A stretch of 64,000 nt of DNA from VAXT01 sp963728535 (GTDB lineage: Bacteria; Actinomycetota; Thermoleophilia; Gaiellales; Gaiellaceae), in the NCBI GenBank assembly GCA_963728535.1, contig CAVSKK010000001.1, positions 62,001 through 126,000 on the forward strand. Direction: 5' to 3'. The notes below the pieces were generated by a model. That model had not been told where the DNA came from and did no database searches. It saw only the letters and a program-made list of their open reading frames with translations. Numbering within the stretch: the first letter of the stretch is position 1; every line of letters starts with the position of its first letter. Below, one piece after another: positions 33,028 through 42,188 of the stretch. A program made the position numbers and the translations under genes.

Positions 33028-33637
33028 TCGCCACCGCGTGCGTGCGCGTGTCCGCCTCGAGCTTGGTGAGGATGTGCCGCACGTGGCTCTTCACGGTCTC
33101 CTGGCTGATGAAGAGCTTTGCCGCTACGTCGGCATTGGACATGCCGTCGGCGAGCAGTTGGAGGATCTCTCGCTCGCGGGTGGTCAGCATGTCTTCGCCC
33201 TTGCCGGGCAGGAAGGCCGGCATCAGCGCCGGATCGACGTACCCCTCGCCGGCGACGACCTTCTCGATCGCCCGCAGAAGGGTTTGGTGCGGGGCCTCCT
33301 TGAGGATGTAGCCCTTGGCGCCCGAGTCGAGGCCGCGTCCCAAGAGGCTGCGCTCGCTGAACGCCGTGAAGATGAGGACGGCAGTGCCGGGAACCTTCTC
33401 CGTCAGGAGCTTCGTGGCCTCGAGCCCGTCCATCCCCGGCATCCGCACATCCATGATCACGACGTCGGGCTTCCGTCGTTCGGCAAGCGCGACCGCGCTC
33501 GCGCCGTCGGAGGCTTCTCCGATCACCCGGATGTGCGCAGCGCGCGAGAGTGAGAGCCGCAGCCCTTCACGGACGACTTCGTGGTCGTCCACGATCAGAC
33601 ATGTGATTTCTGTCTTTCCGTCAGGGTCTTCCGGCAC
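32999..33637 (-). CDS. NarL/FixJ-type response regulator
   Basis: 212 aa from GTG 33637. Receiver: CLIVDDHEVVREGL, VVIMDVRMPGMDGLEA with the phospho-acceptor Asp, LIFTAFSER and GYILKEAP. LuxR-type DNA-binding domain: LTTREREILQLLADGMSNADVA and FISQETVKSHVRHILTKL. First gene of a two-component pair with the kinase downstream. Confidence 0.93.
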   Translation of the reverse strand: MPEDPDGKTEITCLIVDDHEVVREGLRLSLSRAAHIRVIGEASDGASAVALAERRKPDVVIMDVRMPGMDGLEATKLLTEKVPGTAVLIFTAFSERSLLGRGLDSGAKGYILKEAPHQTLLRAIEKVVAGEGYVDPALMPAFLPGKGEDMLTTREREILQLLADGMSNADVAAKLFISQETVKSHVRHILTKLEADTRTHAVAIALREAIID

Positions 33638-33709
33638 GGCCAGCGGATTCTATGTGGGTGATCAGACCGCGAGGGCGATTATTCCCGGGCGAGCTCAGAG
33701 GTTCGCGCC

Positions 33710-34249
33710 CTAACCAAGCGGCCACGGAAGGCGCACCGGCAGGTAGTCGCCGGGCCACTCGGCGTACGCCTCGTCCGGATCCTCGGTCCCCTTTGCGGCG
33801 GATGCGCCGTACTTCCCCGCGACCTCGCTTGCCGGATAGTTCAGCGTCTCGACTTCTGGCCGCGAGCCAATCATGAGAATCGCGCACGGCCCTTCGCCGG
33901 CTCCGACCATGATGTGGAGGGTCCCGGCCGGGCAGTGGAAGTAGTCCCACTGTCGCAGCGGCCGCTCCTCTTCTTCGACGATCAGCGTGCACTCGCCGGA
34001 GAGCACGAGGAATCCTTCCTGCGCGTCCTCCGAGTGGTAGAGCGCATTCGGGTCGCCCGGCCAGAGGATGCGGACGTGGACGCCGACGTCGCTGAACGGC
34101 ACCTCGCGTGCCTCGAGCGGGTACACCGCGCCGCCCTTCTCCTCGTTGCGCACCGCGAGCGCGTCCCCGAGATTGAGGACGAACCAGCCCTCCGACGTGA
34201 TGTAGCGGCCGTACGGCGTCTCTTCCGAGCTTGCTTCCTTCACAGGCAT
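33710..34249 (-). CDS. Cupin-domain protein
   Basis: 179 aa. The cupin core has ALYHSEDAQEGFLVLSGECTL (His/Glu metal site), EEEERPLRQWDYFHCPAGTLH and MIGSRP. Metal-binding beta-barrel; substrate unknown. The start is fixed by GGAGGA (34255-34260 on the minus strand) 5 bases before the ATG. It lies 49 bases downstream of the radical SAM gene on the same strand and may be cotranscribed with it. Confidence 0.85.
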   Translation of the reverse strand: MPVKEASSEETPYGRYITSEGWFVLNLGDALAVRNEEKGGAVYPLEAREVPFSDVGVHVRILWPGDPNALYHSEDAQEGFLVLSGECTLIVEEEERPLRQWDYFHCPAGTLHIMVGAGEGPCAILMIGSRPEVETLNYPASEVAGKYGASAAKGTEDPDEAYAEWPGDYLPVRLPWPLG

Positions 34250-34298
34250 TTTCGTCCTCCTCGTTGTTGGGCGCGATTTGCGCGACAGAGATCATCTG

Positions 34299-35204
34299 CT
34301 ACACGGCGAGCGCCAGTTGCTCGGCTATCACCGGCGGCTCAGGGTCAAGGGGGACGCGACGACGATCCCGCACGCCGTGTTCCTTCGCGAGCCTCGCCAC
34401 CGCCGCGCGGGTCGGCTTCGTGTGCTCGGCTCGAAGGTAGGCGCGCCCGTTCTCGTACAGACGCGCGTAGCGCTCGAGCTCTTCGGGCCAGTCGCGCGCG
34501 AGGTTGTCGAGAAAGTGCTCGCGCGTGCCGGGGCGGAGGTAGAGCAGGTTCGCCCAAATGCCGCAGGCTCCGGCGTCGCGTGCAGCCTTCACGACCTCGG
34601 CAAGCTGGGATGGCTTGTCGGATAATCCCGGCAGGATTGGCGCCATCCCGACACCGGCCCTGATCCCCGCCTGGACGAGCATCGAGACGGCCCGGAGGCG
34701 CTGCCGCGGGTGGGCCGTCGAGGGCTCAGTCCTGCGCCAGACGTTCTCGTCGAGCGTCGGGATCGAGAGGGTGACCGAGACGCTCGCGCGCCGCGCGGCC
34801 TCGGCGAGGACATCGATGTCGCGAACGATCATCGGTCCGCGCGTGATGATGCCTAATGGGCTCCTGGCTTCGGCCAGCGCCTCGAGGCACGCGCGGGTGA
34901 GGCGGTAGCGTCCCTCGGCCGGCTGGTAGGGATCGGTCGCAGCGCCGATCGCCACCTGTTCGCGCTTCCAGGACGGACGGGCCAGCTCGAGTCGAAGGAC
35001 TTCGGCGACGTTGACCTTCACTCGGATGGAGGTGCCGTAGCGGTCGTCCGCCGGCCGGTCGGCGCGGCGCTCGAAGGCCCGGACGTAGCAGAACGTGCAG
35101 CGGTGAGCGCACCCCATGTACGGGTTCAGCGACCAGTCGAACGGCATGCCCTTGACGCGATTGAGCGCGCTCCGGCACGGCTCTTCGCGGTACTCAACGC
35201 TCAC
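34299..35204 (-). CDS. Rv2578c-type radical SAM protein (SplB-like)
   Basis: 301 aa from GTG 35204. NPYMGCAHRCTFCYVRAFE carries the CxxxCxxC iron-sulfur motif. GAATDPYQPAEGRYRLTR and ILPGLSDKP are family marks of the group related to spore photoproduct lyase. The reaction in actinobacteria is not established. The promoter overlaps a perfect LexA-type operator, which suggests induction by DNA damage and fits a DNA repair role (inference). Confidence 0.9.
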   Translation of the reverse strand: MSVEYREEPCRSALNRVKGMPFDWSLNPYMGCAHRCTFCYVRAFERRADRPADDRYGTSIRVKVNVAEVLRLELARPSWKREQVAIGAATDPYQPAEGRYRLTRACLEALAEARSPLGIITRGPMIVRDIDVLAEAARRASVSVTLSIPTLDENVWRRTEPSTAHPRQRLRAVSMLVQAGIRAGVGMAPILPGLSDKPSQLAEVVKAARDAGACGIWANLLYLRPGTREHFLDNLARDWPEELERYARLYENGRAYLRAEHTKPTRAAVARLAKEHGVRDRRRVPLDPEPPVIAEQLALAV

Positions 35205-35211
35205 GCCTTGA

Positions 35212-35217
35212 AGTATA
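35212..35217 (-). promoter_or_regulatory. -10 box for the radical SAM gene
   Basis: TATACT on the minus strand, 7 bases before GTG 35204, directly next to the LexA-type operator. Confidence 0.6.
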
Positions 35218-35231
35218 CGAACATATGTTCG
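35218..35231. promoter_or_regulatory. LexA-type operator (SOS box)
   Basis: CGAACATATGTTCG is a perfect 14-bp palindrome and matches the Gram-positive/actinobacterial LexA consensus CGAAC-N4-GTTCG. It abuts the -10 box of the radical SAM gene, where bound LexA would block RNA polymerase. Confidence 0.82.
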
Positions 35232-35318
35232 CTCTTGCAGGCGAAAGTTGGCTCAGCCTTGGGACATCCGCGTGCGTCTCTCCTGGTTACGCTCACCGCG
35301 GGTGGCGGGTGGAATCCT

Positions 35319-35338
35319 CTCCCCACCCGGGTGGGGAG
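35319..35338. repeat. Perfect 20-bp palindrome
   Basis: CTCCCCACCCGGGTGGGGAG has two-fold symmetry with no loop. It lies between the LexA box and the -10 box at 35374, so it may be an operator for the CBS-transporter gene. Confidence 0.5.
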
Positions 35339-35373
35339 TATTGGCCGCAAGAAGGTCGGGCCGAGTCCTCGCC

Positions 35374-35379
35374 TATACT
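35374..35379 (+). promoter_or_regulatory. -10 box upstream of the CBS-domain transporter
   Basis: TATACT, 57 bases before GTG 35437. The leader would include a hairpin (35419-35437, CGCCCC/GGGGCG) that holds the GGAG ribosome-binding site in its loop. Confidence 0.45.
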
Positions 35380-35436
35380 CAGAGTCCGCTTGGACGACGA
35401 CCACCCCCCTAGTACTCGCGCCCCGGAGAGCGGGGC

Positions 35437-36741
35437 GTGACCATCTTCCTGCAAGTCATCGCCGTTCTCCTGCTCGTGCTGGGGAACGCGTTCTTCGTCG
35501 CGGCCGAATACGCGCTCGTGACCGCCAAGCGCGCGCGCCTGATGGAGCTCGCGCACTCCGGCAAGCTCCGCGCGCGGATAGCGCTTCGCATCATGGACAG
35601 CCCGGTGCGGTTCATCGGCACCGTTCAACTCGGCATCACGGCGTTCTCGATCGCGCTTGGCGCCGTGGGCGAGCCGCTCGTCGAGCACTGGCTTGACGAG
35701 CCGCTCTCGCAAGGCGTCGCTTTCGTCCTCGCCTTCGCCTTCGTCACCTACCTCCATGTCACGCTCGGCGAGCTCGTCCCCAAGGCCATTGCGCTCACGA
35801 AGAACGAGCAGACCGCACTCTGGGTGGCCCTGCCCGTCGAGGGCGTCTTTCTCATCACGTATCCGCTCGTCTGGTTCCTCCAGGCCTCGGCGAATGCGTT
35901 CACCAGGCTCTTCGGCATCGAGCCAGCGCCCGCCGGCGTCGTTGCACACTCTGAGGAGGACATTCGCCTGATCGTCGCGCAGGCCGGCGAGTCGGGGGTC
36001 GTGGAGCAAGCTGAGCAAGAGCTGCTGTACAAGGTCTTCGACTTCGCGGACAAGGAAGCCCACGAGGTGATGGTCCCGCGCCCGCAGGTCGTCGCGATCT
36101 CGGTCGATCTTCCACCCGAGGAATGCCTTGCTGCCGTCGTCGACTCGCCGTACACGCGCTACCCCGCATATCGGGGCTCACTCGACGAGATCGTGGGCAT
36201 CCTCCACGTTCGCGACCTCTTCTCGTCCCTCTACCAAAAGGGGATCGAGAACGTCGTGATCGAGGAGCTCCTTCGGTCTCCGTACCTCGTCCCGGAGACG
36301 AAGGACCTAGCGGCGCTTCTGGCCGAGTTCCGGCAAACGAAGCAGCACATGGCGATCGTCGTCGACGAGTACGGAGCGATGCAGGGCATCGTCACGCTGG
36401 AGGACCTGCTCGAGGAGATCGTGGGGGAGATCGACGACGAGTACGACCTGCCGGACGAATCCCTCACTCGGATCGACGATCGGACGATCCAGGTCAACGG
36501 GACCTTTCCGATCGACGACTTCAACGAGCAGTTCGGCAAGGAGATGCCGCAGGACGACTACCACACGCTCGCGGGGTTCGTCTTCGGCGAGCTCGGCCGC
36601 GCGCCGGAGCAGGGTGACGAGCTCGAGTGGGACGGACTGCGCTTCGAGGTCGTCGACGTCGATGGGGCCCGCATCGAGAGGCTCAACGTCGAGTTCCTTT
36701 CGGATGGCACGGAGCAGGCCGAGGTCGGGGCCGAGGACTAG
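35437..36741 (+). CDS. CNNM/HlyC-CorC family transporter with CBS domains
   Basis: 434 aa from GTG. The DUF21/CNNM membrane domain comes first (LQVIAVLLLVLGNAFFVAAEYAL, FIGTVQLGITAFSIALGAVGEP, LHVTLGELVPKAIAL). A CBS pair follows near 215-335 (VMVPRPQVVAI, VDEYGAMQGIVTLEDLLEEIVGEI), then a C-terminal CorC_HlyC domain (INGTFPIDDFNEQFG-like). Related proteins export Mg2+ or Na+; older annotations call them hemolysins. Substrate not determined. Confidence 0.92.
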   Translation: MTIFLQVIAVLLLVLGNAFFVAAEYALVTAKRARLMELAHSGKLRARIALRIMDSPVRFIGTVQLGITAFSIALGAVGEPLVEHWLDEPLSQGVAFVLAFAFVTYLHVTLGELVPKAIALTKNEQTALWVALPVEGVFLITYPLVWFLQASANAFTRLFGIEPAPAGVVAHSEEDIRLIVAQAGESGVVEQAEQELLYKVFDFADKEAHEVMVPRPQVVAISVDLPPEECLAAVVDSPYTRYPAYRGSLDEIVGILHVRDLFSSLYQKGIENVVIEELLRSPYLVPETKDLAALLAEFRQTKQHMAIVVDEYGAMQGIVTLEDLLEEIVGEIDDEYDLPDESLTRIDDRTIQVNGTFPIDDFNEQFGKEMPQDDYHTLAGFVFGELGRAPEQGDELEWDGLRFEVVDVDGARIERLNVEFLSDGTEQAEVGAED

Positions 36742-36754
36742 CGCCCGCCGGTCC

Positions 36755-36760
36755 TATACT
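36755..36760 (+). promoter_or_regulatory. -10 box for recG
   Basis: TATACT, 10 bases before CTG 36771 in the recG frame; it places the transcript start about where a CTG start would be used without a leader. Confidence 0.5.
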
Positions 36761-36770
36761 CGGACGCACT

Positions 36771-38829
36771 CTGCCGAGACACCTTCCGACTGCATTCGCC
36801 GAGGTAACGAGCCCGCCGAGCTGGTCTCGCCCGCGGACGTTTCCACGGCCTGAGCGGCTTGCGCGGGGAGTCGAGACGCTGCCCGGAGTGGGGCCCGCCG
36901 TCGCCAAGAAGCTCGCAAAGCTCGGCCTGCACACGATCGCAGACCTGCTCGAGCACCGGCCTTTCCGCTACGAGGCCGCCGTCGACGAAGTGCGGATCGC
37001 CGACCTGCTCGCGGGCGAGGAGGAGGTCGCCATCACGGGCGAGGTCGTCCGCACCTCGGTTCGGCGACCCCGGCCGCGACTTGCGATCGTCCAGGCGCGG
37101 ATCGCGGACGACAGTGGGGAGATCACTGCCGTTTGGTTCAACCAGGCATGGCTCGTCGACAGGCTGCGGCCGGGCACGCGGGTGCGCCTTCGCGGCCAGC
37201 TCCGGCGGAACGAGTTCAACGTCCGCTCCTACGACCTGAACGGCGCTTCCGCCACGGCCGACTTCGCCCCCGTGTACCCCGCGAGCGAGGAGATCGCGCC
37301 GAAGAAGCTCCGCGAGCTCGTCGGGAAGGCGCTTGCCCACGTTCGTGACAATCCCGACGCCTCCCCGGCCCACCTCGTGGATGCAATGCCCCTGCGCGCC
37401 GATGCGCTGACCGCGATCCACCGACCCCGGACTCCCGAGGAGGCGGAGCGCGGGAGACGGCGGCTGGCCTTCGACGAGCTGCTCGTGCTCCAGGTCGGGC
37501 TCGCACGGCGCCGCCGCGGTCGCGAGCAGGAACAGGCGCCGGCGCTCGGCGAGCCCGGCGACCTCGTCTCCCGCTACCGGAAGCTACTTCCCTTCGAGCT
37601 CACGTCTCACCAGGAGCGCGCGATCGCCGAGATCGACGCCGATCTCGCCAAGCCGACGCCGATGGAGCGGCTGCTGCAAGGCGAAGTCGGCTCGGGCAAG
37701 ACCGTCGTTGCGCTCTACGCGCTCCTCCGGGCGGTCGAGTCCGGCAAGAAGGGCGCGCTGATGGCGCCGACCGAGACCCTCGCCGAGCAGCACTTCCTCA
37801 CGCTCGAGGATCCTTGCCGAGAGCTCGGCATCGGGGTCGCGCTGCTCACGCGCTCTGTGAAGGACGATCCGGCGCCGGCGCAGATCCTCGTCGGGACCCA
37901 TGCGCTCATCCAGGAAGGGGTCGATCTGAGCGAGGTCGCGGTTGCGGTGGTCGACGAGCAACACCGTTTCGGCGTGGAGCAGCGTCGTGCGATCACGGGA
38001 GACCGCACCCCACACGTCCTGCACATGACCGCGACGCCAATCCCCCGCACCCTCGCGCTCACCGTCTACGGAGACCTCTCGGTGAGCGAGATCGCGAAGC
38101 CGCCCGCGAACCGCAAGCCCGTGACGACGGCCTGGGTGACGCAGGACCGCTCGAGCGTCGCGTACAAGCGGCTGCGCAAGCACCTCGACGACGGGCGCCA
38201 GGCGTACGTGGTGTGCCCGCTGATCGAGGAGACCGAGACGAGCGTCGCGCGAGCCGCCGAGCGTGAGGCCGAACGCCTGCAGAAGGGCGAGCTGAAGGGG
38301 TACCGCGTCGGCCTGCTCCACGGACGGCTCCGGCCGGCCGAGCGGCGCGAGCTGATGGCGCAGTTCAAAGCCCGCGAGCTCGACGTGCTCGTCGCGACGA
38401 CCGTGATCGAGGTCGGCGTCGACGTCCCGAACGCGACGATCATGATCGTCCAGGAGGCCGACCGCTTCGGGCTGGCGCAGCTGCACCAGCTGCGCGGACG
38501 CGTCGGGCCGGGGCGCCGAACAGTCGTACTGCCTGCTCGTCTCACGGGCGAAGGAGGAGCTGACCGACTCTGCTCTCGCCCGCCTGGAAGCGCTGGTCGC
38601 CTCGAACGACGGCTTCGAGCTCGCGGAGCGAGACCTCGAGATCCGCGGCGAGGGGCAGCTTCTCGGAACTCGCCAGGCGGGTCTCTCCGATCTCCGCTTC
38701 ACGCGCCTGCGCTCCGACCGGAAGCTTCTCGAGCGGGCGCGCTCGGTCGCCGACGAGCTCGTCGACTACGAGGGCCCGCTGAACGACGACGTGAACCGCG
38801 TCTTCGCCGACCGGGATCTCCAAGCCTGA
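36771..38829 (+). CDS. recG: ATP-dependent DNA helicase RecG, with a frameshift
   Basis: Branch-migration helicase. Wedge domain first (LPGVGPAVAKKLAKLG), Walker A QGEVGSGKTVVALYA, VVDEQHRFGVEQR, MTATPIPRTLAL, VATTVIEVGVDVPNA and QLHQLRGRVG. At 38508-38509 one extra C in GGGCCGGGG shifts the frame. Skipping it restores GRGAEQSYCLLVSRAKEE, DLEIRGEGQLLGTRQAG and the stop at 38827. The unshifted frame runs to 38951 as nonsense. No ATG/GTG/TTG precedes the wedge domain at a sensible place; CTG 36771 fits the -10 box. Sequence error is the simplest explanation of the shift. Confidence 0.9.
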
Positions 38830-38848
38830 CCCTGTTAAGACTCGCGGG

Positions 38849-39378
38849 ATGCGGATCATCGCGGGTAGTCGAAAAGGGGCGCGGATCTTCCCGCCGAAGG
38901 GCGAGACTCGCCCGACCGGGGACCGCGTTCGTGAGGCGGCGTTCAACCTGATCGGTCCGGTCGATGCCATGGCCGTGCTCGATCTCTTTGCCGGCTCGGG
39001 CGCGATGGGCCTCGAGGCACTGTCCCGCGGTGCGGCGTCTGTCGTCTTCGTCGAGTCCGATCGCGACGCCCAGCGGGTCATCGAGCGCAACCTCGAGAAG
39101 CTCGACCTGAAGGGGGCGAGGCTCGTCAAATCCGACGTGCGCCGCGCTCTCGCCGCCGAGTCTGCGGCGGGCAGGCGGTACGATCTCGTCCTCGTCGACC
39201 CGCCCTACCGGATGCTCGACTCTCTCCTCCCAACCCTGTCCAAGTACCTCCCGGCGCTCCTCGCCGAGGACGGGCTCATCGTCGTCGAAAGCGCCGCGAG
39301 AGAGCAGCCGACGCTTCCCCTGGCCGAGCGCACGAGCCGCAAGTACGGCTCGGCGCGCCTCACCCTCTTCGAGGCTTC

Positions 39379-39382
<4 letters not shown>
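38849..39382 (+). CDS. rsmD: 16S rRNA (guanine966-N2)-methyltransferase
   Basis: 177 aa. MRIIAGSRKGARIFPPKGETRPTGDRVREAAFN is the RsmD start pattern. LDLFAGSGAMGLEALSRGA is the SAM site and DLVLVDPPYRM the catalytic DPPY. TTAAGACT just upstream (38835-38842) may be the -10 box of a leaderless message. Overlaps coaD by 4 bases, the usual rsmD-coaD pair. Confidence 0.95.
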
Positions 39383-39905
<523 letters not shown>

Positions 39906-39909
<4 letters not shown>

Positions 39910-40790
39910 AACTCGGCCGCCGAAACATCGTTCTCCTCGCCGGGCTCGTGCTCCTGTGCCTGATCGCGGCCGCGGTCGTCTACGCCGTCGCCCGCGACGA
40001 AGACGGCCGTTCCTACGCGGGACGGATCGCCTTCCGGGACGGGTGCGGGCTGCAGCACATGTGGCCGGACGGCACCGACCAACGCGAGATGTGCCTCACC
40101 AACGTCTGGGCCGCAACGAGCGTCTCCCGGGACGGCAAGAAACTGGCCTGGGACACCGGCCAGGGCGGCCTCTCGATCGCGAGCTCAGACGGCTCCGACA
40201 CGACTCAGCTTCGGGTTCCGCCCGGTGCGAACTTCGACCCGAGCCTCTCGCCGGATGCTGACGAGGTGGCCTTCCTCCACTCTCCGCAGGACAACGGCCG
40301 CTACGACCTCTGGGTCGGCTCGACGACGCTGGACAACGCGGAGCAGCTGACCAGCACGAGGGATGTCTCGAGCGTCGCCTGGTCCCCGATCGGCGACTGG
40401 ATCGCATTCGTCAGGGCCTGGTCCGAAGGCACGCTCGAGGGGGACATCACTCTCATCCGTCCGAACGGAGAAGAGGAGACCCTCCTCACACGAGGCGACG
40501 CGCCGACCTGGTCCCCGGACGGCTCGCGGCTCGCCTTCGTCCACGAGGGAGACATCTGGACGATCGACGCGGACGGATCCAACTCGCGGATGCTGATCGC
40601 AAACGGCGAATCGCCGTCCTGGTCGCGCGACGGCGGGCTCATCGCATTCACACGCGAGCTTCCGTGCGGCAAGCCCGTCTGTCGAGAGCGCGTATTCGTC
40701 GTCGGGGCAGGAGGAGGGGAAGCCCGCGCCGTCGGGCCCACGTTCGCCGGCCCGCGCTCGATCGCATGGCTTCCCGACCCGAACGAGTAG
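39906..40790 (+). CDS. Membrane-anchored TolB/WD40-like beta-propeller protein
   Basis: 294 aa. An N-terminal membrane helix (NIVLLAGLVLLCLIAAAVVYAVA) leads to repeated propeller strands of the TolB/PD40 type: VSRDGKKLAWDT, LSPDADEVAFLHSP, WSPIGDWIAFVRA, WSPDGSRLAFVHEGDIW and WSRDGGLIAFTRE. Faces outside the membrane. Function unknown; coupled to coaD by a 4-base overlap. Confidence 0.83.
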
Positions 40791-40811
40791 GGGTTTGGCT
40801 GATCGAGCGAT

Positions 40812-40817
40812 TAGACT
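40812..40817 (+). promoter_or_regulatory. -10 box for the SepIVA-like gene
   Basis: TAGACT, 7 bases before ATG 40825. Confidence 0.6.
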
Positions 40818-40824
40818 GATATCC

Positions 40825-41331
40825 ATGGATGTCCTAGTTCTCATCGACAAGCTCGACGACCTCGTGCACAACGCGAAGGCCGTCCCTCTGACCGACCAGG
40901 TCCGGATCGACCGCGAGGAGATCTACGAGATCCTCGACCAGATGCGCGCCACGATCCCCGAGGAGATCAAGCAGGCGCGTTGGATCGTCAAGGAGCGCCA
41001 GGAGATGCTCGCTGAGGCCAAGCGCGAGTGCGACCGGCTGCTCGGAGAGGCTCGCGAGCAGGCGACCCGCGAGGCTTCCCAGACCGAGATCGTCAAGCTC
41101 GCCGAGCGTCAGGCGCAGGACATCCTCGAGGATGCCCGCCGCCAGGCCCGGGAGACGAGGCTCGAGATGGAGGACTGGGCCGACTCGATCCTGTCGACTC
41201 TCGAGGTCAACCTCGAGAAGTTCCTCGGCGCGGTCAAGCGGGGCCGCGAGCGGCTGCACGAGCGCTCGCAGGAGACGGTGGTCGCCGGCGTCGGCGCCCC
41301 CGGCTCCGACAACGAAGAGCCTCCCTACTAG
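40825..41331 (+). CDS. sepIVA: DivIVA-like coiled-coil protein, SepIVA homologue
   Basis: 168 aa from ATG 40825; the longer ORF start at 40795 is ignored because the -10 box lies between. It starts MDVLVLIDKLDDLVHNAK, continues VDREEIYE-like and RATIPEEIKQARWIVKERQ, then runs as a long coiled coil to the Asp/Glu-rich end. The pattern and position before yceD match Rv2927c (SepIVA), which acts at the poles and septum in mycobacteria. Role here inferred from that. Confidence 0.8.
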   Translation: MDVLVLIDKLDDLVHNAKAVPLTDQVRIDREEIYEILDQMRATIPEEIKQARWIVKERQEMLAEAKRECDRLLGEAREQATREASQTEIVKLAERQAQDILEDARRQARETRLEMEDWADSILSTLEVNLEKFLGAVKRGRERLHERSQETVVAGVGAPGSDNEEPPY

Positions 41332-41346
41332 ACCTCACCCGAGCGC

Positions 41347-41352
41347 TACTCT
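41347..41352 (+). promoter_or_regulatory. -10 box for yceD
   Basis: TACTCT, 7 bases before ATG 41360. Confidence 0.55.
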
Positions 41353-41359
41353 GGCTCGC

Positions 41360-41866
41360 ATGACGAGCTTCAGCGTGCGGTCGGTCCGGCTGAGGCCGGG
41401 TGACGAGTACCGGGACGAGCAAGAGGTCGCGCTCGAGCCGGTACTGCTCGGCGGCCAGCGGTATCTGCCGGTGCCGGCGACGGTGCAGGCCGAGCTCGTC
41501 GTCAGCCGTGCCCAGACCGGGACCGTGTTCGAGCTCCGCTTCCGCACTCGGCTCCACGGGCCTTGTTACCGGTGCCTGGCCGATGCCGTCATCGACCTCG
41601 ACATCGCCGGTCGCGAGTATCAGGCGACGAGCCCGGACACGGACGAGCTGCGGACGCCGTACCTCGAGAACGACCAGCTCGACCTCTCGGCCTGGGCACG
41701 GGACGCGCTCGTGCTCGCGCTGCCGGACAAGATCCTCTGCCGGCCCGATTGCGCCGGGCTCTGTCCCGTCTGCGGCCGCGACCTGAACGTCGACCCGCAC
41801 GAGCACGACGACGAGCAGCCCGACTCGCGCTGGGCCGCGCTCGCCGAGCTCAAGGACAAGCTCTAG
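41360..41866 (+). CDS. yceD: YceD/DUF177 family protein
   Basis: 168 aa from ATG 41360. HGPCYRCLADAVIDL and ILCRPDCAGLCPVCGRDLN are the Cys-rich DUF177 marks. The family is linked to 23S rRNA and large-subunit assembly and normally sits directly before rpmF. Here a 3-kb block on the other strand separates the two. Its stop codon abuts the stop of the convergent gene with no space. Confidence 0.9.
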   Translation: MTSFSVRSVRLRPGDEYRDEQEVALEPVLLGGQRYLPVPATVQAELVVSRAQTGTVFELRFRTRLHGPCYRCLADAVIDLDIAGREYQATSPDTDELRTPYLENDQLDLSAWARDALVLALPDKILCRPDCAGLCPVCGRDLNVDPHEHDDEQPDSRWAALAELKDKL

Positions 41867-42175
41867 CTAATCGTCGTCTCCGCCGTGGCCCGAGTCGTCC
41901 GAGCCCTTGCCGGAGTTCCCCGAGCGCCCGCCGTGGTCATCGCCATCGTCGGTGGTCGTCGCTCGCGTAGTCGTCCGAGTCGTGACCGTCGAGGGTTTTG
42001 GTCGCGCTGCCTTTTGCTTCACCGGAACCGGCGCCAGGTCGTTCGGCGTGAGCTTGAGCTTCGTCACGGGCAGCCCGACGGAGTCGCGTGACACGACGTA
42101 GGCCGCGTACCCGATCGACGTCGCGCCAAAGAGCCCGAGGAGGCCGACTGCGAGAAGTGCGAGAGCCGATTTCAT
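41867..42175 (-). CDS. Small exported protein with Thr-rich linker and Asp/Gly/His tail
   Basis: 102 aa. N-terminal signal or anchor helix (ALALLAVGLLGLFGATSIGYA), a Lys/Pro stretch, a Thr-rich linker (STVTTRTTTRATTT), then an acidic tail with His (DDGDDHGGRSGNSGKG, DDSGHGGDDD). Low-complexity tails of this kind can bind divalent metals, but that is only a guess. It lies just downstream of a sensor kinase and its tail resembles that of the protein at 44415-44783. Confidence 0.72.
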   Translation of the reverse strand: MKSALALLAVGLLGLFGATSIGYAAYVVSRDSVGLPVTKLKLTPNDLAPVPVKQKAARPKPSTVTTRTTTRATTTDDGDDHGGRSGNSGKGSDDSGHGGDDD

Positions 42176-42182
42176 CGCTTTC

Positions 42183-42188
42183 AGTCTA
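42183..42188 (-). promoter_or_regulatory. -10 box for the 102-aa exported protein
   Basis: TAGACT on the minus strand, 7 bases before ATG 42175, overlapping the kinase stop codon. Confidence 0.55.

Noticed and set aside
36627..36770. Upstream extension of the recG frame from the window's first TTG/ATG
   Set aside because: It overlaps the end of the CBS transporter and lies before the TATACT box; the residues are Arg/Gly-rich shadow sequence.
38505..38515. Programmed frameshifting in recG
   Set aside because: No slippery heptamer, no downstream pseudoknot evident, and RecG is not known to be frameshift-controlled; one inserted C is simpler.
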